A stretch of 64,000 nt of DNA from Rhodobacter sp. Har01 (GTDB taxonomy: Bacteria > Pseudomonadota > Alphaproteobacteria > Rhodobacterales > Rhodobacteraceae), in NCBI RefSeq assembly GCF_020564565.1, contig NZ_JAJCTD010000006.1, forward strand, positions 186,001-250,000, in the 5' to 3' direction. How positions within the stretch are numbered: position 1 is the first letter of the stretch; each line of letters begins with the position of its first letter. A program made the translations under genes and the position numbers. Shown one piece after another: positions 38,346 through 46,171 of the stretch. The notes below the pieces were generated by a model. It made no database searches. It had not been told where the DNA came from and saw only the letters and a program-made list of their open reading frames with translations.

Positions 38346-39574
38346 AGATCCTGTTCGTTCACCAGAACTTCCCCGGCCAGTTCCTGCATCTGGCCCCCGC
38401 GCTGACGGCCCGTGGCCACGACGTCCGGGCGCTGACCGATGCGGCCAACACCCGCAGCTCGCAGGTTCCGACCTGGCGCTACACCCACAAGGCCGAAAAG
38501 GTCGATCCGGCGGCCACACGGCTGGGGCGCAACTACACCACCATGTCCGACCGCGGCGTGACCGTGGCCCGTGCGGCCCAGCAACTGCGCGAGCGTGAGG
38601 CCTATGTGCCCGACGTGATCGTCGGTCATTCCGGCTGGGGAGAGACGCTGTTCCTGAAAGATGTCTGGCCCGAGGCGAAACTGCTGGTCTACGCCGAGTT
38701 CTACTACCGCGGCCGCGGCGCCGACGTCGGCTTTGACCGGGAATTCAGCCCGCCGTCGTTCGATCAGGTGATGATCGCCCAAGGGAGAACGGCGCATCTG
38801 GGCCAGGCGCTGTTGCACGCCGACCGCGGGCTGGCGCCGACGTTCTGGCAAGCCTCGACCTATCCGGCGCCGCTGCGGGCGATGATCGACGTGATCTTCG
38901 ACGGGGTGAACACCGAGACGGTGGCGCCGAACCCGGCGGCCAAGGTCACCTTGCCGTCGGGCCAGGTGCTGAAGGCCGGCGACGAGGTGCTGACCTTCGT
39001 GAACCGCAACCTGGAACCCTACCGCGGCTATCACATCTTCATGCGCGCGCTGCCAAAGGTGATGGCAGCACGACCGGCGGCACAGGTGGTGATCGTCGGC
39101 GGCGACGAGGTCAGCTATGGCGCGCCGCCCAAGGGCGGCAAGGGCTGGAAGGACGTGATCCTGGACGAGGTGCGCGACCAGTTGGACATGGGCCGGCTGC
39201 ATTTCCTGGGCAAGGTGCCCTATGCGCAGTTCCTGAGCCTGATCCAGCTCAGCCGGGTGCATGCCTACCTGACCTATCCTTTCGTGTTGTCCTGGTCGAT
39301 GATCGAGGCGATGGCGGCGGGCTGTCTGGTGGTGGGCGCCAGGGTGCCGCCGGTGGAAGAGGTGCTGCGCGACGGTTTCAACGGGCGGCTGGTCGGGTTC
39401 TTCGACGTGGCGGGCTGGAGCCAGGCGCTGATCGAGGGGCTGTCCGAGCCCGAACGATTCGCAACCCTGCGCACCAATGCCCGCAAGACGGTGCGCGACC
39501 GTTATGACCTGAAGTCGGTCTGCCTGCCGAAGCTGATTGCGCTGATCGAAGGCCTGGGGCCGAAGCCTGCCTGA
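38342..39574 (+). CDS. Glycosyltransferase (GT4-like)
   Basis: A 410-residue protein. The N-terminal domain opens with ILFVHQNFPGQFLHLAPALTARGHDV, shown in part, a form frequent in alphaproteobacterial GT4-like proteins, and the C-terminal GT-B domain has FVNRNLEPYRGYHIFMRALP, GRLHFLGKVPYAQF and the donor-binding SWSMIEAMAAGC...PPVEEVL. It probably transfers a sugar from a nucleotide donor to a surface glycan. It overlaps yejF by ATGA, an unusual neighbour for a peptide importer. A pair of family 2 repeats follows its stop. Confidence 0.88.
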
Positions 39575-39670
39575 CTGCCAGGTGACTGGGGTTGATCCGG
39601 CAGAGCGGCGCGAAGGCGCGCCGCAGGCCTTTCGTCTCGACGTCGCGGGTTCCCCGCGCCGCCTCGGGTG

Positions 39671-39727
39671 GCGGGGGTTTCACACCCCCGCACCCCCGTG
39701 GGATATTTGTGGACAGATGAAACGGGA
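39671..39727 (-). repeat. GC-hairpin / ATATCCC repeat (family 2, copy D)
   Basis: The plus strand reads GCGGGGGTTTCACACCCCCGC, ACCCCCGTGGGATATTTGTG and GACAGATGAAAC. It faces copy E head-to-head, so the two are inverted around 39728-39740. It lies in the convergent gap between the glycosyltransferase and hemN genes and has the polarity expected for the end of hemN. Confidence 0.75.
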
Positions 39728-39740
39728 AAGCCCTCTCATT

Positions 39741-39789
39741 TTCATCTGTCTGAAAATATCCCGGGGGTCCGGGGGGCTGGCCCCCCGGG
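39741..39789 (+). repeat. GC-hairpin / ATATCCC repeat (family 2, copy E)
   Basis: The plus strand reads TTCATCTGTCTGAAAATATC, then CCGGGGGTCCGGGGGGC-TGG-CCCCCCG. It is oriented to follow the plus-strand glycosyltransferase gene, whereas copy D at 39671 has the opposite orientation. Together they form a long inverted repeat that could end transcripts from both sides. Confidence 0.78.
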
Positions 39790-39799
39790 TGGGTTGCGG

Positions 39800-41155
39800 T
39801 CAGATCGCGGCCGAATGCTGGGCCTTGGACTGGTCGTAGGCGTCGAAGACGCGGGCGACCATCCGGGTCAGCGGCTTGGCGCGGTCGGGGATGATCAGCA
39901 CGCCATCCTCGATCTTCAGCATGTCCTCGAAGCCCGAAGCGGCATCGCGGAACATCTGGTCGACATAGCCCGGGGTGACACCATAGTCGCGCACCAGTTC
40001 CCGGCGGTCGACGCGGAAGTCGCACATCAACGCCTCGATGATGCGGGCGCGCAGCAGGTCTTCGCCGGCGAAAGCGTGGCCGCGGTGGGTGGGGAATTGG
40101 CCGCTGCGGATTGCCTTGGTGTATTCCGAGGTGCCCGAGGCGTGCTGGGCAAAGCCCTGCGGAAAGCGGCTGATCGACGAGGCGCCGAGGCCGATCAGGG
40201 CGGAGGCGGTGTCGTCGGTGTAGCCTTGGAAGTTGCGCCGCAGCTTGCCAGCCTTGAGTGCGACGGCAAGGCCGTCGTCGGGGCGGGCGAAGTGGTCGAT
40301 GCCGATTTCTTCGTAGCCGTCCCAGAGGAACAGCTTGCTGGCCGTCTCGAACAGTCTGAGCCGTTCTTCCGGCGTCGGCATTGCGTCCGAGGGGATCATC
40401 TGCTGGCGACGGCTCATCCAGGGGACGTGAGCATAGCCATAAAGCGCCACCCGGTCGGGCGACAGCGTCAGCAGCTTCTGCACCGAATCGGCTATGCGGG
40501 CGTTGGTCTGGTGCGGCAGGCCATAGAGCAGGTCGCAGTTCAGGCTGTTCACGCCGCGGGCGCGGATCTTCTCGGCGATCTCGCGGGTGATCTCATAGGT
40601 CTGGTCGCGTCCGATGGTCTTCTGGATTTCCAGATCGAAATCCTGCACCCCGATCGAGGCGCGGTTCATCCCCGAGGCGACCAGCGCGTCAAGCCGGGCG
40701 TCATCGACCTCGTTCGGGTCGATCTCGACCGAGAACTCGCCGCCTTCGGCCAGGGGGGCCACGGCAAAGACCGCATCGGCGAGGGCGCGCATCTCATCAG
40801 GCGGAAGCATCGTCGGGGTCCCGCCGCCCCAGTGCAGACGGGACAGCGTAACGCCGCGCGGCAGGTGCCGGGCCAGCATCGCGATCTCGGCCTTGAGCGT
40901 CTGGGCATAGGCGATGACCGGATCGTCGGACGAGGTGCCCTGCGTGCGGCAGGCGCAGAACCAGCACAGGCGCCGGCAGAACGGCACGTGCAGGTAGAGC
41001 GAAATCTGGGATCCTTCCGGGACCGCCTCGATCCAGGAGGTGAAGTCGCCAGGGCCGATCGACGTGCCGAACTGGGGCGCCGTGGGGTACGACGTATACC
41101 GGGGCACCCGCGCGTCAAAAAGACCGAGGCGCGTGAGTTGCGCATCTGTTGTCAT
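39800..41155 (-). CDS. hemN: Oxygen-independent coproporphyrinogen III oxidase
   Basis: A 451-residue radical SAM enzyme of standard HemN length. The 4Fe-4S cluster motif CxxxCxxC is CRRLCWFC with the usual following Cys in CACRTQ (about residues 60-70). Also seen are RVPRYTSYPTAPQF at the N-terminus, LHWGGGTPTML and the C-terminal HemN domain. It decarboxylates two propionates of coproporphyrinogen without oxygen. The start has AAAGG 8 bases upstream. It diverges from fnrL across a 66-base region holding a perfect FNR box, so anaerobic induction by FnrL is expected. hemF, the aerobic counterpart, is at 61836. Confidence 0.95.
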   Translation of the reverse strand: MTTDAQLTRLGLFDARVPRYTSYPTAPQFGTSIGPGDFTSWIEAVPEGSQISLYLHVPFCRRLCWFCACRTQGTSSDDPVIAYAQTLKAEIAMLARHLPRGVTLSRLHWGGGTPTMLPPDEMRALADAVFAVAPLAEGGEFSVEIDPNEVDDARLDALVASGMNRASIGVQDFDLEIQKTIGRDQTYEITREIAEKIRARGVNSLNCDLLYGLPHQTNARIADSVQKLLTLSPDRVALYGYAHVPWMSRRQQMIPSDAMPTPEERLRLFETASKLFLWDGYEEIGIDHFARPDDGLAVALKAGKLRRNFQGYTDDTASALIGLGASSISRFPQGFAQHASGTSEYTKAIRSGQFPTHRGHAFAGEDLLRARIIEALMCDFRVDRRELVRDYGVTPGYVDQMFRDAASGFEDMLKIEDGVLIIPDRAKPLTRMVARVFDAYDQSKAQHSAAI

Positions 41156-41190
41156 GCGGTTACCTTTAGAGCCGTCGGGGAGTGGCAGCC

Positions 41191-41204
41191 TTGATGCAGA
41201 TCAA
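41191..41204. promoter_or_regulatory. FNR box between hemN and fnrL
   Basis: TTGATGCAGATCAA, a perfect match to the FNR consensus TTGAT-N4-ATCAA. Its centre is about 42 bases from the hemN start codon and about 24 bases from the fnrL start codon. For hemN it could activate; for fnrL it is so close to the start that repression (negative autoregulation) fits better. Confidence 0.93.
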
Positions 41205-41221
41205 TCGTGGAAAGGCCCGGC

Positions 41222-41968
41222 ATGTCCCTGCATGATCTTCCGGCGGTGCACCAGGAATGCGGCGATTGTCCGATCCGGCATCGTGCTGTCTGCGCGCGCT
41301 GTGAGGCAGACGAACTCGCCCGGCTGGAGCAGATCAAGTACTACCGCAGCTACCAGTCGGGGCAGACGATCATCTGGTCCGGGGACCGGATGGATTTCGT
41401 CGCCTCAGTCGTGACGGGCATAGCCACGCTGACCCAGACGATGGAGGATGGCCGGCGGCAGATGGTGGGGCTTCTGCTGCCGTCGGATTTCGTCGGGCGG
41501 CCGGGACGGAATCTCGCGGCCTATGACGTGACGGCGACGACGGATGTGGTGATGTGCTGCTTCCGCAAGAAGCCATTCGAGGACCTGATGTCCTCGACCC
41601 CGCACATCGCGCAGCGCCTGCTGGAGATGACGCTGGACGAACTGGATGCAGCGCGGGAATGGATGCTGCTTCTGGGCCGCAAGACCGCGCGCGAGAAGAT
41701 CGCCTCGCTGGTGGCGATCATCGCCCGGCGTGACGCGGCACTGCACCTGCGGCGGACCAAGGGGGAACTGGTGGTCGACCTGCCGCTGACGCGCGAGGAG
41801 ATGGCCGACTACCTGGGGCTGACGCTGGAAACGGTCAGCCGGCAGATCAGCGCGTTGAAGCGGGACGGGGTGATCAGCCTGGAAGGCAAGCGCCACGTGA
41901 CCATCCCCAACTTCGACCGCCTGCTGGAAGAGGCGGGCGACGACACCGACGGCGGCATGCTGGTCTGA
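41222..41968 (+). CDS. fnrL: Oxygen-sensing FNR-type regulator FnrL
   Basis: A 248-residue Crp/Fnr regulator starting at 41222 (MSLHDLPAV), the family N-terminus; an ATG five codons earlier lacks support and lies close to the FNR box. Cluster cysteines are Cys13, Cys16, Cys24 and/or Cys27 (CGDC...CARC), with a distal Cys in VVMCCFRK. The helix-turn-helix has LTREEMADYLGLTLETVSRQ, in which E--SR is the code for TTGAT. With an intact 4Fe-4S cluster it activates hemN, cbb3 oxidase and photosynthesis genes under low oxygen. An FNR box lies just upstream. Confidence 0.95.
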   Translation: MSLHDLPAVHQECGDCPIRHRAVCARCEADELARLEQIKYYRSYQSGQTIIWSGDRMDFVASVVTGIATLTQTMEDGRRQMVGLLLPSDFVGRPGRNLAAYDVTATTDVVMCCFRKKPFEDLMSSTPHIAQRLLEMTLDELDAAREWMLLLGRKTAREKIASLVAIIARRDAALHLRRTKGELVVDLPLTREEMADYLGLTLETVSRQISALKRDGVISLEGKRHVTIPNFDRLLEEAGDDTDGGMLV

Positions 41969-41987
41969 GTGTCCCATGATGGGACAC
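41969..41987 (+). terminator. Palindrome directly after the fnrL stop
   Basis: GTGTCCCATGATGGGACAC starts on the base after the fnrL TGA: an 8-bp perfect stem with a 3-base loop. No T tract follows, so it is either a weak terminator, an RNA-stabilising hairpin or a protein-binding palindrome. Confidence 0.45.
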
Positions 41988-42353
41988 GTCGTCGCCTGAA
42001 TGAAATCAAGCACTTGGCCGGGCGGTTTAACCTTCTGTTAGGAAACCGTGAGGCGCGACCCATTGCTCGGGACCTGCCGCGGGCGATTGAGGAACCTTTT
42101 GCCGGGTTTGTTGCCGTTTGAGTCCAACGGGTTGGGGCTGGGGAATTCCGGCCCCGCCGGTTACCCGGGGCGCGACTTCTAAGATATTGATTTTGTTTGA
42201 ACTGGGGCCGAGCAGCGAAACGGCTGACAAGACTCACCTCGCCGCGGACTGTTGGTTGTCTGCGAGCAGGGCAGCGCAGGGGGGCGCGTCTTCCGAGTCC
42301 CGAACGGACATCTCATTGCAGAGGTCTTTGCAGGCCCGCGCCGAATGGACCTG
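41988..42353. other. Gap between fnrL and the prophage remnant
   Basis: About 366 bases of lower GC than the neighbourhood (notably 42175-42205, AAGATATTGATTTTGTTTGA). No frame encodes a recognisable protein. It is probably the left edge of the inserted Mu-like DNA or eroded phage sequence; I could not find a clear phage end or target-site duplication. Confidence 0.45.
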
Positions 42354-42674
42354 TCATGATGCCGCAGCCGCCATCGACTTCTCAAGGAACGCCCGACAGT
42401 CAGTGGCCACGTCCCCGAAGTCGTGGACCAGCCGCATGACGGCGATCCGCATTGCGGCGCGTTCAACGTCAGTCATTTCACCATAGGATTGCGCTTGAGC
42501 GGCCCGGTTGCCTTGCCCGTCGGCAATCCTCCGGTATCGGTCCGGCAGGCTGTCCCTATTGCGCCGGTTGGCGACGGAGCTTCGGCGGATCAGAAGACGC
42601 GCCGCAAGCTCGGTGTCGGTCTTGACCCGGAAGCGGGCCTTCGACGTCTCAATGACCTGAGCCGCGCTTTCCAC
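42354..42674 (-). CDS. CI-repressor-like helix-turn-helix protein of a Mu-like prophage remnant
   Basis: A 106-residue protein. Residues about 12-50 match the phage CI repressor HTH family: TSKARFRVKTDTELAARLLI then SSVANRRNRDSLPDRY RRIA (quoted in two parts). The rest is helical and ends in Ala residues. I start at GTG 42674 (VESAAQVIE), with AAGAGACGG upstream and the HTH at the family's usual distance; an ATG at 42749 would add 25 residues and put the palindrome at 42704 inside the gene. It diverges from a small Cro/Ner-like gene, forming a phage-type switch. The frame is intact although the phage is not. Confidence 0.7.
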   Translation of the reverse strand: MESAAQVIETSKARFRVKTDTELAARLLIRRSSVANRRNRDSLPDRYRRIADGQGNRAAQAQSYGEMTDVERAAMRIAVMRLVHDFGDVATDCRAFLEKSMAAAAS

Positions 42675-42703
42675 GATTGACCGTCTCTTCGTGACCCTGT
42701 GGG

Positions 42704-42716
42704 GTTCACTGTGAAC
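42704..42716. promoter_or_regulatory. Palindromic operator between divergent phage regulator genes
   Basis: GTTCACTGTGAAC, a perfect 6-bp inverted repeat with one central base, in the 73-base gap between the CI-like start (42674) and the Cro/Ner-like start (42748). Its position and symmetry suit a repressor dimer site for the phage switch. Confidence 0.6.
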
Positions 42717-42747
42717 AACGCCACCCGAACCTGAGAAGCTGCGTGCC

Positions 42748-42945
42748 ATGAATGAACCTTCCGGTAGCCTGCTGAAACAGATTCGAGCCAAGCTTGTGAG
42801 GCGCGGCTCATCCCTCAAGGCGTTCTGCGAAGAGAATGGCCTTGTCCGGCAACACGCTGGGCACGTCGTGGTGGAGAAGCGCTCAGGACCGAAGGCAAAA
42901 GCACCTCTTGTCTGTTTCCTTGAGACGGTCCGGGAGACCGCTTGA
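42748..42945 (+). CDS. Small Cro/Ner-like phage DNA-binding protein
   Basis: A 65-residue protein with ATG at 42748 (MNEPSGSLL). It has a single helix-turn-helix-like stretch, LKAFCEENGLVRQHAGHVV followed by KRSGPKAKALV-type sequence (here GPKAKAPLV), resembling small regulators found beside CI-type repressors in transposable phages of Rhodobacterales. It lies where Mu-like phages encode Ner, just before the transposase. Its role would be to shut off repressor and early transcription. The family assignment is by position and weak similarity only. Confidence 0.55.
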   Translation: MNEPSGSLLKQIRAKLVRRGSSLKAFCEENGLVRQHAGHVVVEKRSGPKAKAPLVCFLETVRETA

Positions 42946-43065
42946 CGCATCCGGCGCCTGCCGAAAAGTCTGCGGCAGCTAGGGGCATCAAGGTCGGTGC
43001 CGCACAGGTCGCCGTTCAGACGGCTGCAGACGGGAAACCATGAAAGGGTCATGACCTTCCGGTGA

Positions 43066-43957
43066 TCGCGCGGACGGGTCAGTCCGTTGGTCGCGGCCTG
43101 GCAACGGAATGAGCAGGCGGACCGGCTGCGGATCATCGCGCCGATTCCGGACGCGCCCAAGCTGCCGGCAAAGCGGGCGGTGGCATATCGGGCGGTTGCA
43201 GCGCATGTGCATCTGGTCCCGGGCGTTCGCCCCCGGCATTCCGAGACGGCCCTGCGGGATTGGGTGCTGCGGCAGGAGAGAGGAGGCGCGGCCAGGCGTG
43301 CGTCTGCCGCACGGTCGGTCAAGGGCGCGGCGCGGGTGCTGGTCACGCGGGAACGGGATGCAGGGATCGACCTGCCCATGGACCGGCGCACGGGGATCGC
43401 GGAGCGGTTGGTTCGGAAAGCGCGGCGGCTTGCAGGTGACGTGCTTTGCCGGCTGTGCCTTCAGGCGGGATCGCGCCTTCCGGTGGCGGCGCTTCGCGGC
43501 CTGGGCCAGCGCAACACCCAGTGGGCCGGGCGGGTCGATCTGGACAACGGGCCCGAGTATTCGGCCCTTGCCGAGGCGATGGGGCGGCTGTCCTGGCTGG
43601 CGCGGGGTCCATTCGGCCTGACCCTTGCCAAGCCTTGCAGCCCGACGTCGAAGGGGTCGATCGAAGGGCTGTTCAACGTGCCTGAACAGGTCTTCAAGGG
43701 CCTGCCGAGGTGGATCGGCGGGCGGCGCGACGACAAGAAGACCGCCAACGAGGGCAAGGTGGTCGCGCCCTGTGCGAAGGGCCTGGAACCAGCTTGTCGA
43801 GGACATTCACGCCTGCTTTGCCATCTGCAACAGCCGTCCGCAGGGGCCGGGAAGACGCCTTGCGGGGCTGGCGCCCAAGGAAGCGCAGGAAGTGAAGATC
43901 GCCGCGACCGGCCTTGTCGCGCGGGTGCCCGTTGCGGAGGCAGCATCCTGCACATGA
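43066..43957 (+). pseudogene. Mu-like phage transposase A, truncated and frameshifted
   Basis: A broken DDE transposase. Frame 1, open from 43066, carries VDLDNGPEYSALAEAM (second Asp region), CSPTSKGSIEGLFNV (the KG-IE block with the catalytic Glu), VFKGLPRWIGG and KTANEGKVVAP. One extra base near 43791 shifts to frame 2, where LVEDIHACFAICNSRPQGPG and LAGLAPKEAQEVKIAATG continue the same protein. The N-terminal DNA-binding part and first catalytic Asp are missing, there is no start codon, and the beta-barrel end is not recognisable. No transposase B or structural phage genes follow. Confidence 0.8.
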
Positions 43958-44268
43958 CCGTCGTTGCCCTGGAACCCGGGTCGCACCGCGACTGCGAGGT
44001 GCTGTCCGAAGCCGAGACGCGCCTGGGGCGCTGGCGGAGGGGGGCGGCTGAGGACCGGGAATCGGAAGCGGAACAGCGGTGCGGAACGGAGCTTCGGACT
44101 GATCACGAAACCCCAGAAGGCGATTCTGCCCTTCGCCGCGTCGAAGCTTGGGCCGTGCGAGGCCGAACATGCCCTTGGTGACATGCGCGTGCAAAGCCAG
44201 TACAGCGCCGCAGGGCCCGTGGTCCATCTGACCCGTGTCCGCCGAAGGGGCGACAGATCGGGCGGCAG

Positions 44269-44327
44269 ACTGGCAACAGACTGGGCAACAGATTGGGCAA
44301 CAGATTGGGCAACCGACTGGGCAACAG
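44269..44327. repeat. 12-bp tandem repeat, about five units of ACTGGGCAACAG
   Basis: Units: ACTGGCAACAG (one base short), ACTGGGCAACAG, ATTGGGCAACAG, ATTGGGCAACCG, ACTGGGCAACAG. The unit length is a multiple of three, so translated frames show ATDW or QSVA repeats, but no gene covers it. It ends 5 bases before a putative -35 box for the methyltransferase gene. Confidence 0.85.
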
Positions 44328-44332
44328 ACCCG

Positions 44333-44360
44333 TTGACGCATTTCATTCGTCTGCTAACGT
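44333..44360 (+). promoter_or_regulatory. Putative sigma-70 promoter for the MttB-family gene
   Basis: TTGACG (44333-44338) and TAACGT (44355-44360) with a 16-base spacer, about 80 bases before the start at 44441. It stands out as a relatively AT-rich stretch in GC-rich DNA and directly follows the tandem repeat. Confidence 0.4.
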
Positions 44361-44440
44361 TTATGCCGAGCTGAAGTCGGCAGGCAGTCAGCCTAATCGG
44401 TGTGTGCCATGAGCAACATTGACCCCGAGGGGAGGCCGCC

Positions 44441-46006
44441 ATGGAACGAGAACCCGCACCCGAAAAGACCGCAAAGCGCACGCGCCTGGTGCGTGCCAGC
44501 CACCCCGCAAACGCCTTTCGCCAGGAACCCCAGGGGTTCGAGAGGGTGGGCTTTGGCTTTCTCAGCGATGCCGAGGTCGAATATCTGAAGGCTCGGGTCG
44601 AGGACATCCTCGCCGACTATGGCGTGGCGATCCTGCATCCCGAGGCCTATCAGAAGTTCCTGGCCGCCGGGGCCAAGCCCGGAGCGGATGCCAACCGCAT
44701 CCGGATGCCGCGCGCGTTGATCCGCGAGGCGATGGCGGCGACGCCGAAGACCGCCCGGCTGGGCGGCAAGGAGGCGCGCTTCGACATTGATCTGCCGCGG
44801 GCGGACAAGGGGTTCATCATGCGCACCGGGACCGGGGCGCATGGCTATGTGAACCCGCGCGACGCCAGCTATCGCAACATGGACCTGGCGGCAGTGAACG
44901 AGATCGCGGCGGTGGCCAATACGCTGGATGAGGTGGGGTTCATTGCCCATCCCTTCGTGCATGGCGTGCCGGAAAAGACCTCGGACATCCACAGCTTCGG
45001 CCGGTTGGTCGGCCGGACGGGCAAGCACGTCTGGATGCAGCCCTACCAGTGGGAGAACGTCGACTACCTGATGAAGATCGCGGCGATCGCGGCGGGGGGC
45101 GAGGAGGCCCTGCGCGCCAACCCGATCACCAGCTGCATCACCTGTAGCTTCACGCCGCTGGAATTCAAGTTCATGGACACCCACGTCATCATCCAGGCGG
45201 GGAAATACGGCGTGCCGCTGCATGCCTGCTCGCTGCCCTCGTCCGGGGGCACGGCGCCGCTGTCGGTAGCCTCGATGGCGATCATGGCGGCGGCCGAGAT
45301 CGTCGGCATGACGGTGATGGCGCATATCCTGGCGCCGGGGACGCCGGTCATCGCCACGCCGCTGATGTTCACGCTGGACATGCGGACGGGCTCGGCGCTG
45401 CAAAGTTGCGTCGAAAGCCTGCAGGCCGCGAACCTGTCGATCCAGTTGATGAAGCGGGGCTGGGGGATGGTGGCGCATACCTACGGCTCAGGCTCGGACA
45501 CGCCGGATGTCGATGTGCAGGGCATGGCCGAGCGGAGCCTGCTGGCGCAGGTGGTGGCGCTGGCGGGGGCGGATATCCTGGGCGGCGTGGGGCAACTGGA
45601 ATGCGCCACGGTGTTCAGCCCGGTGCAGGCGGTGCTGGACAACGAGGTGGGGGCGATGATGCGGCGGTTCATCCGCAAGCCCAGTCTGGAGCTGGAGGCG
45701 CTGAACTGGGACGAGATGATGAAGATCCGCGCCGGCGGGCATTTCCTTGATTCGGCGCATACCATTGCGACCTGCCGCGACCAGCTGACGCCGAAGCTGT
45801 TCAAGCGCCAGGGCCGGGATGACTATGAGAAGGGCGGCCGGCGGACGGCCTTCGACGAGGCGCGCGAGGCGGCCCTGGCGGCGATTGCGGCGGCACCCGA
45901 GGAAGGCTGCCTCAGCGAAGAGCAGACCCGCGAGATTGCGGCCCTGACGGCGCATGCCGATGTGCATATCGTTGCGGCCTACGCCGGCGCGGTGTCGGTG
46001 ATCTGA
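44441..46006 (+). CDS. Trimethylamine methyltransferase (MttB) family protein, non-pyrrolysine
   Basis: A 521-residue TIM-barrel methyltransferase of the MttB superfamily: FERVGFGFLSDAEVEYLKAR at the start, FIMRTGTGAHGYVNP, PITSCITCSFTPLEFKFMDTH (in part), SSGGTAPLSVASMAIM and SLLAQVVALAGADILGGVGQLECATVFSP near residue 375 (in part). The frame has no internal TAG, so it lacks the pyrrolysine of true trimethylamine enzymes and belongs with relatives such as glycine betaine methyltransferases. The expected partners, a corrinoid protein and a methyl acceptor enzyme, are not adjacent. GGGGAGG lies 7 bases upstream. A family 1 repeat follows the stop. Confidence 0.9.
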   Translation: MEREPAPEKTAKRTRLVRASHPANAFRQEPQGFERVGFGFLSDAEVEYLKARVEDILADYGVAILHPEAYQKFLAAGAKPGADANRIRMPRALIREAMAATPKTARLGGKEARFDIDLPRADKGFIMRTGTGAHGYVNPRDASYRNMDLAAVNEIAAVANTLDEVGFIAHPFVHGVPEKTSDIHSFGRLVGRTGKHVWMQPYQWENVDYLMKIAAIAAGGEEALRANPITSCITCSFTPLEFKFMDTHVIIQAGKYGVPLHACSLPSSGGTAPLSVASMAIMAAAEIVGMTVMAHILAPGTPVIATPLMFTLDMRTGSALQSCVESLQAANLSIQLMKRGWGMVAHTYGSGSDTPDVDVQGMAERSLLAQVVALAGADILGGVGQLECATVFSPVQAVLDNEVGAMMRRFIRKPSLELEALNWDEMMKIRAGGHFLDSAHTIATCRDQLTPKLFKRQGRDDYEKGGRRTAFDEAREAALAAIAAAPEEGCLSEEQTREIAALTAHADVHIVAAYAGAVSVI

Positions 46007-46021
46007 CGGCCGGGGTCGCAG

Positions 46022-46074
46022 ACGATTTCCGAAGTCGGAAATCGTGCACGGAAATCGACTGCGATTTCCGGTTC
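46022..46074 (+). repeat. Double-hairpin palindromic repeat (family 1, copy 2)
   Basis: ACGATTTCCGA-AG-TCGGAAATCGT (11-bp stem), GCAC, then GGAAATCG-ACTG-CGATTTCC, ending GGTTC. It lies 15 bases after the stop of the MttB-family gene, in the convergent gap before uspA. The two hairpins share CGATTTCC / GGAAATCG arms, so they can also pair with each other. Confidence 0.85.
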
Positions 46075-46171
46075 CCGGGGCCAGCCGCTAGGAACACCGA
46101 CGCCCGGGAGGCGACCTCCCGGGCGGCAGCATCTCTCCGGTTCCCTTCCGGCTTGCGGCCTTTGCGGCCGT

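Larger units (their letters stand above)
43958..44440. other. Region between the transposase remnant and the methyltransferase gene
   Basis: About 480 bases without a recognisable gene. It ends the eroded phage DNA and holds the tandem repeat at 44269-44327 and a putative promoter at 44333-44360. Long open frames here (both strands) have no known relatives that I can name. Confidence 0.5.

Noticed and set aside
43694..44341. A minus-strand frame with Cys-rich CCP repeats over the 12-bp tandem repeat
   Set aside because: The cysteine repeats are simply the translated tandem repeat, and the remainder overlaps the transposase remnant without any recognisable domain.
44441..46006. Pyrrolysine-containing trimethylamine methyltransferase
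   Set aside because: The frame has no in-frame TAG and no pyl genes are in the window, so it is the non-pyrrolysine branch of the family.
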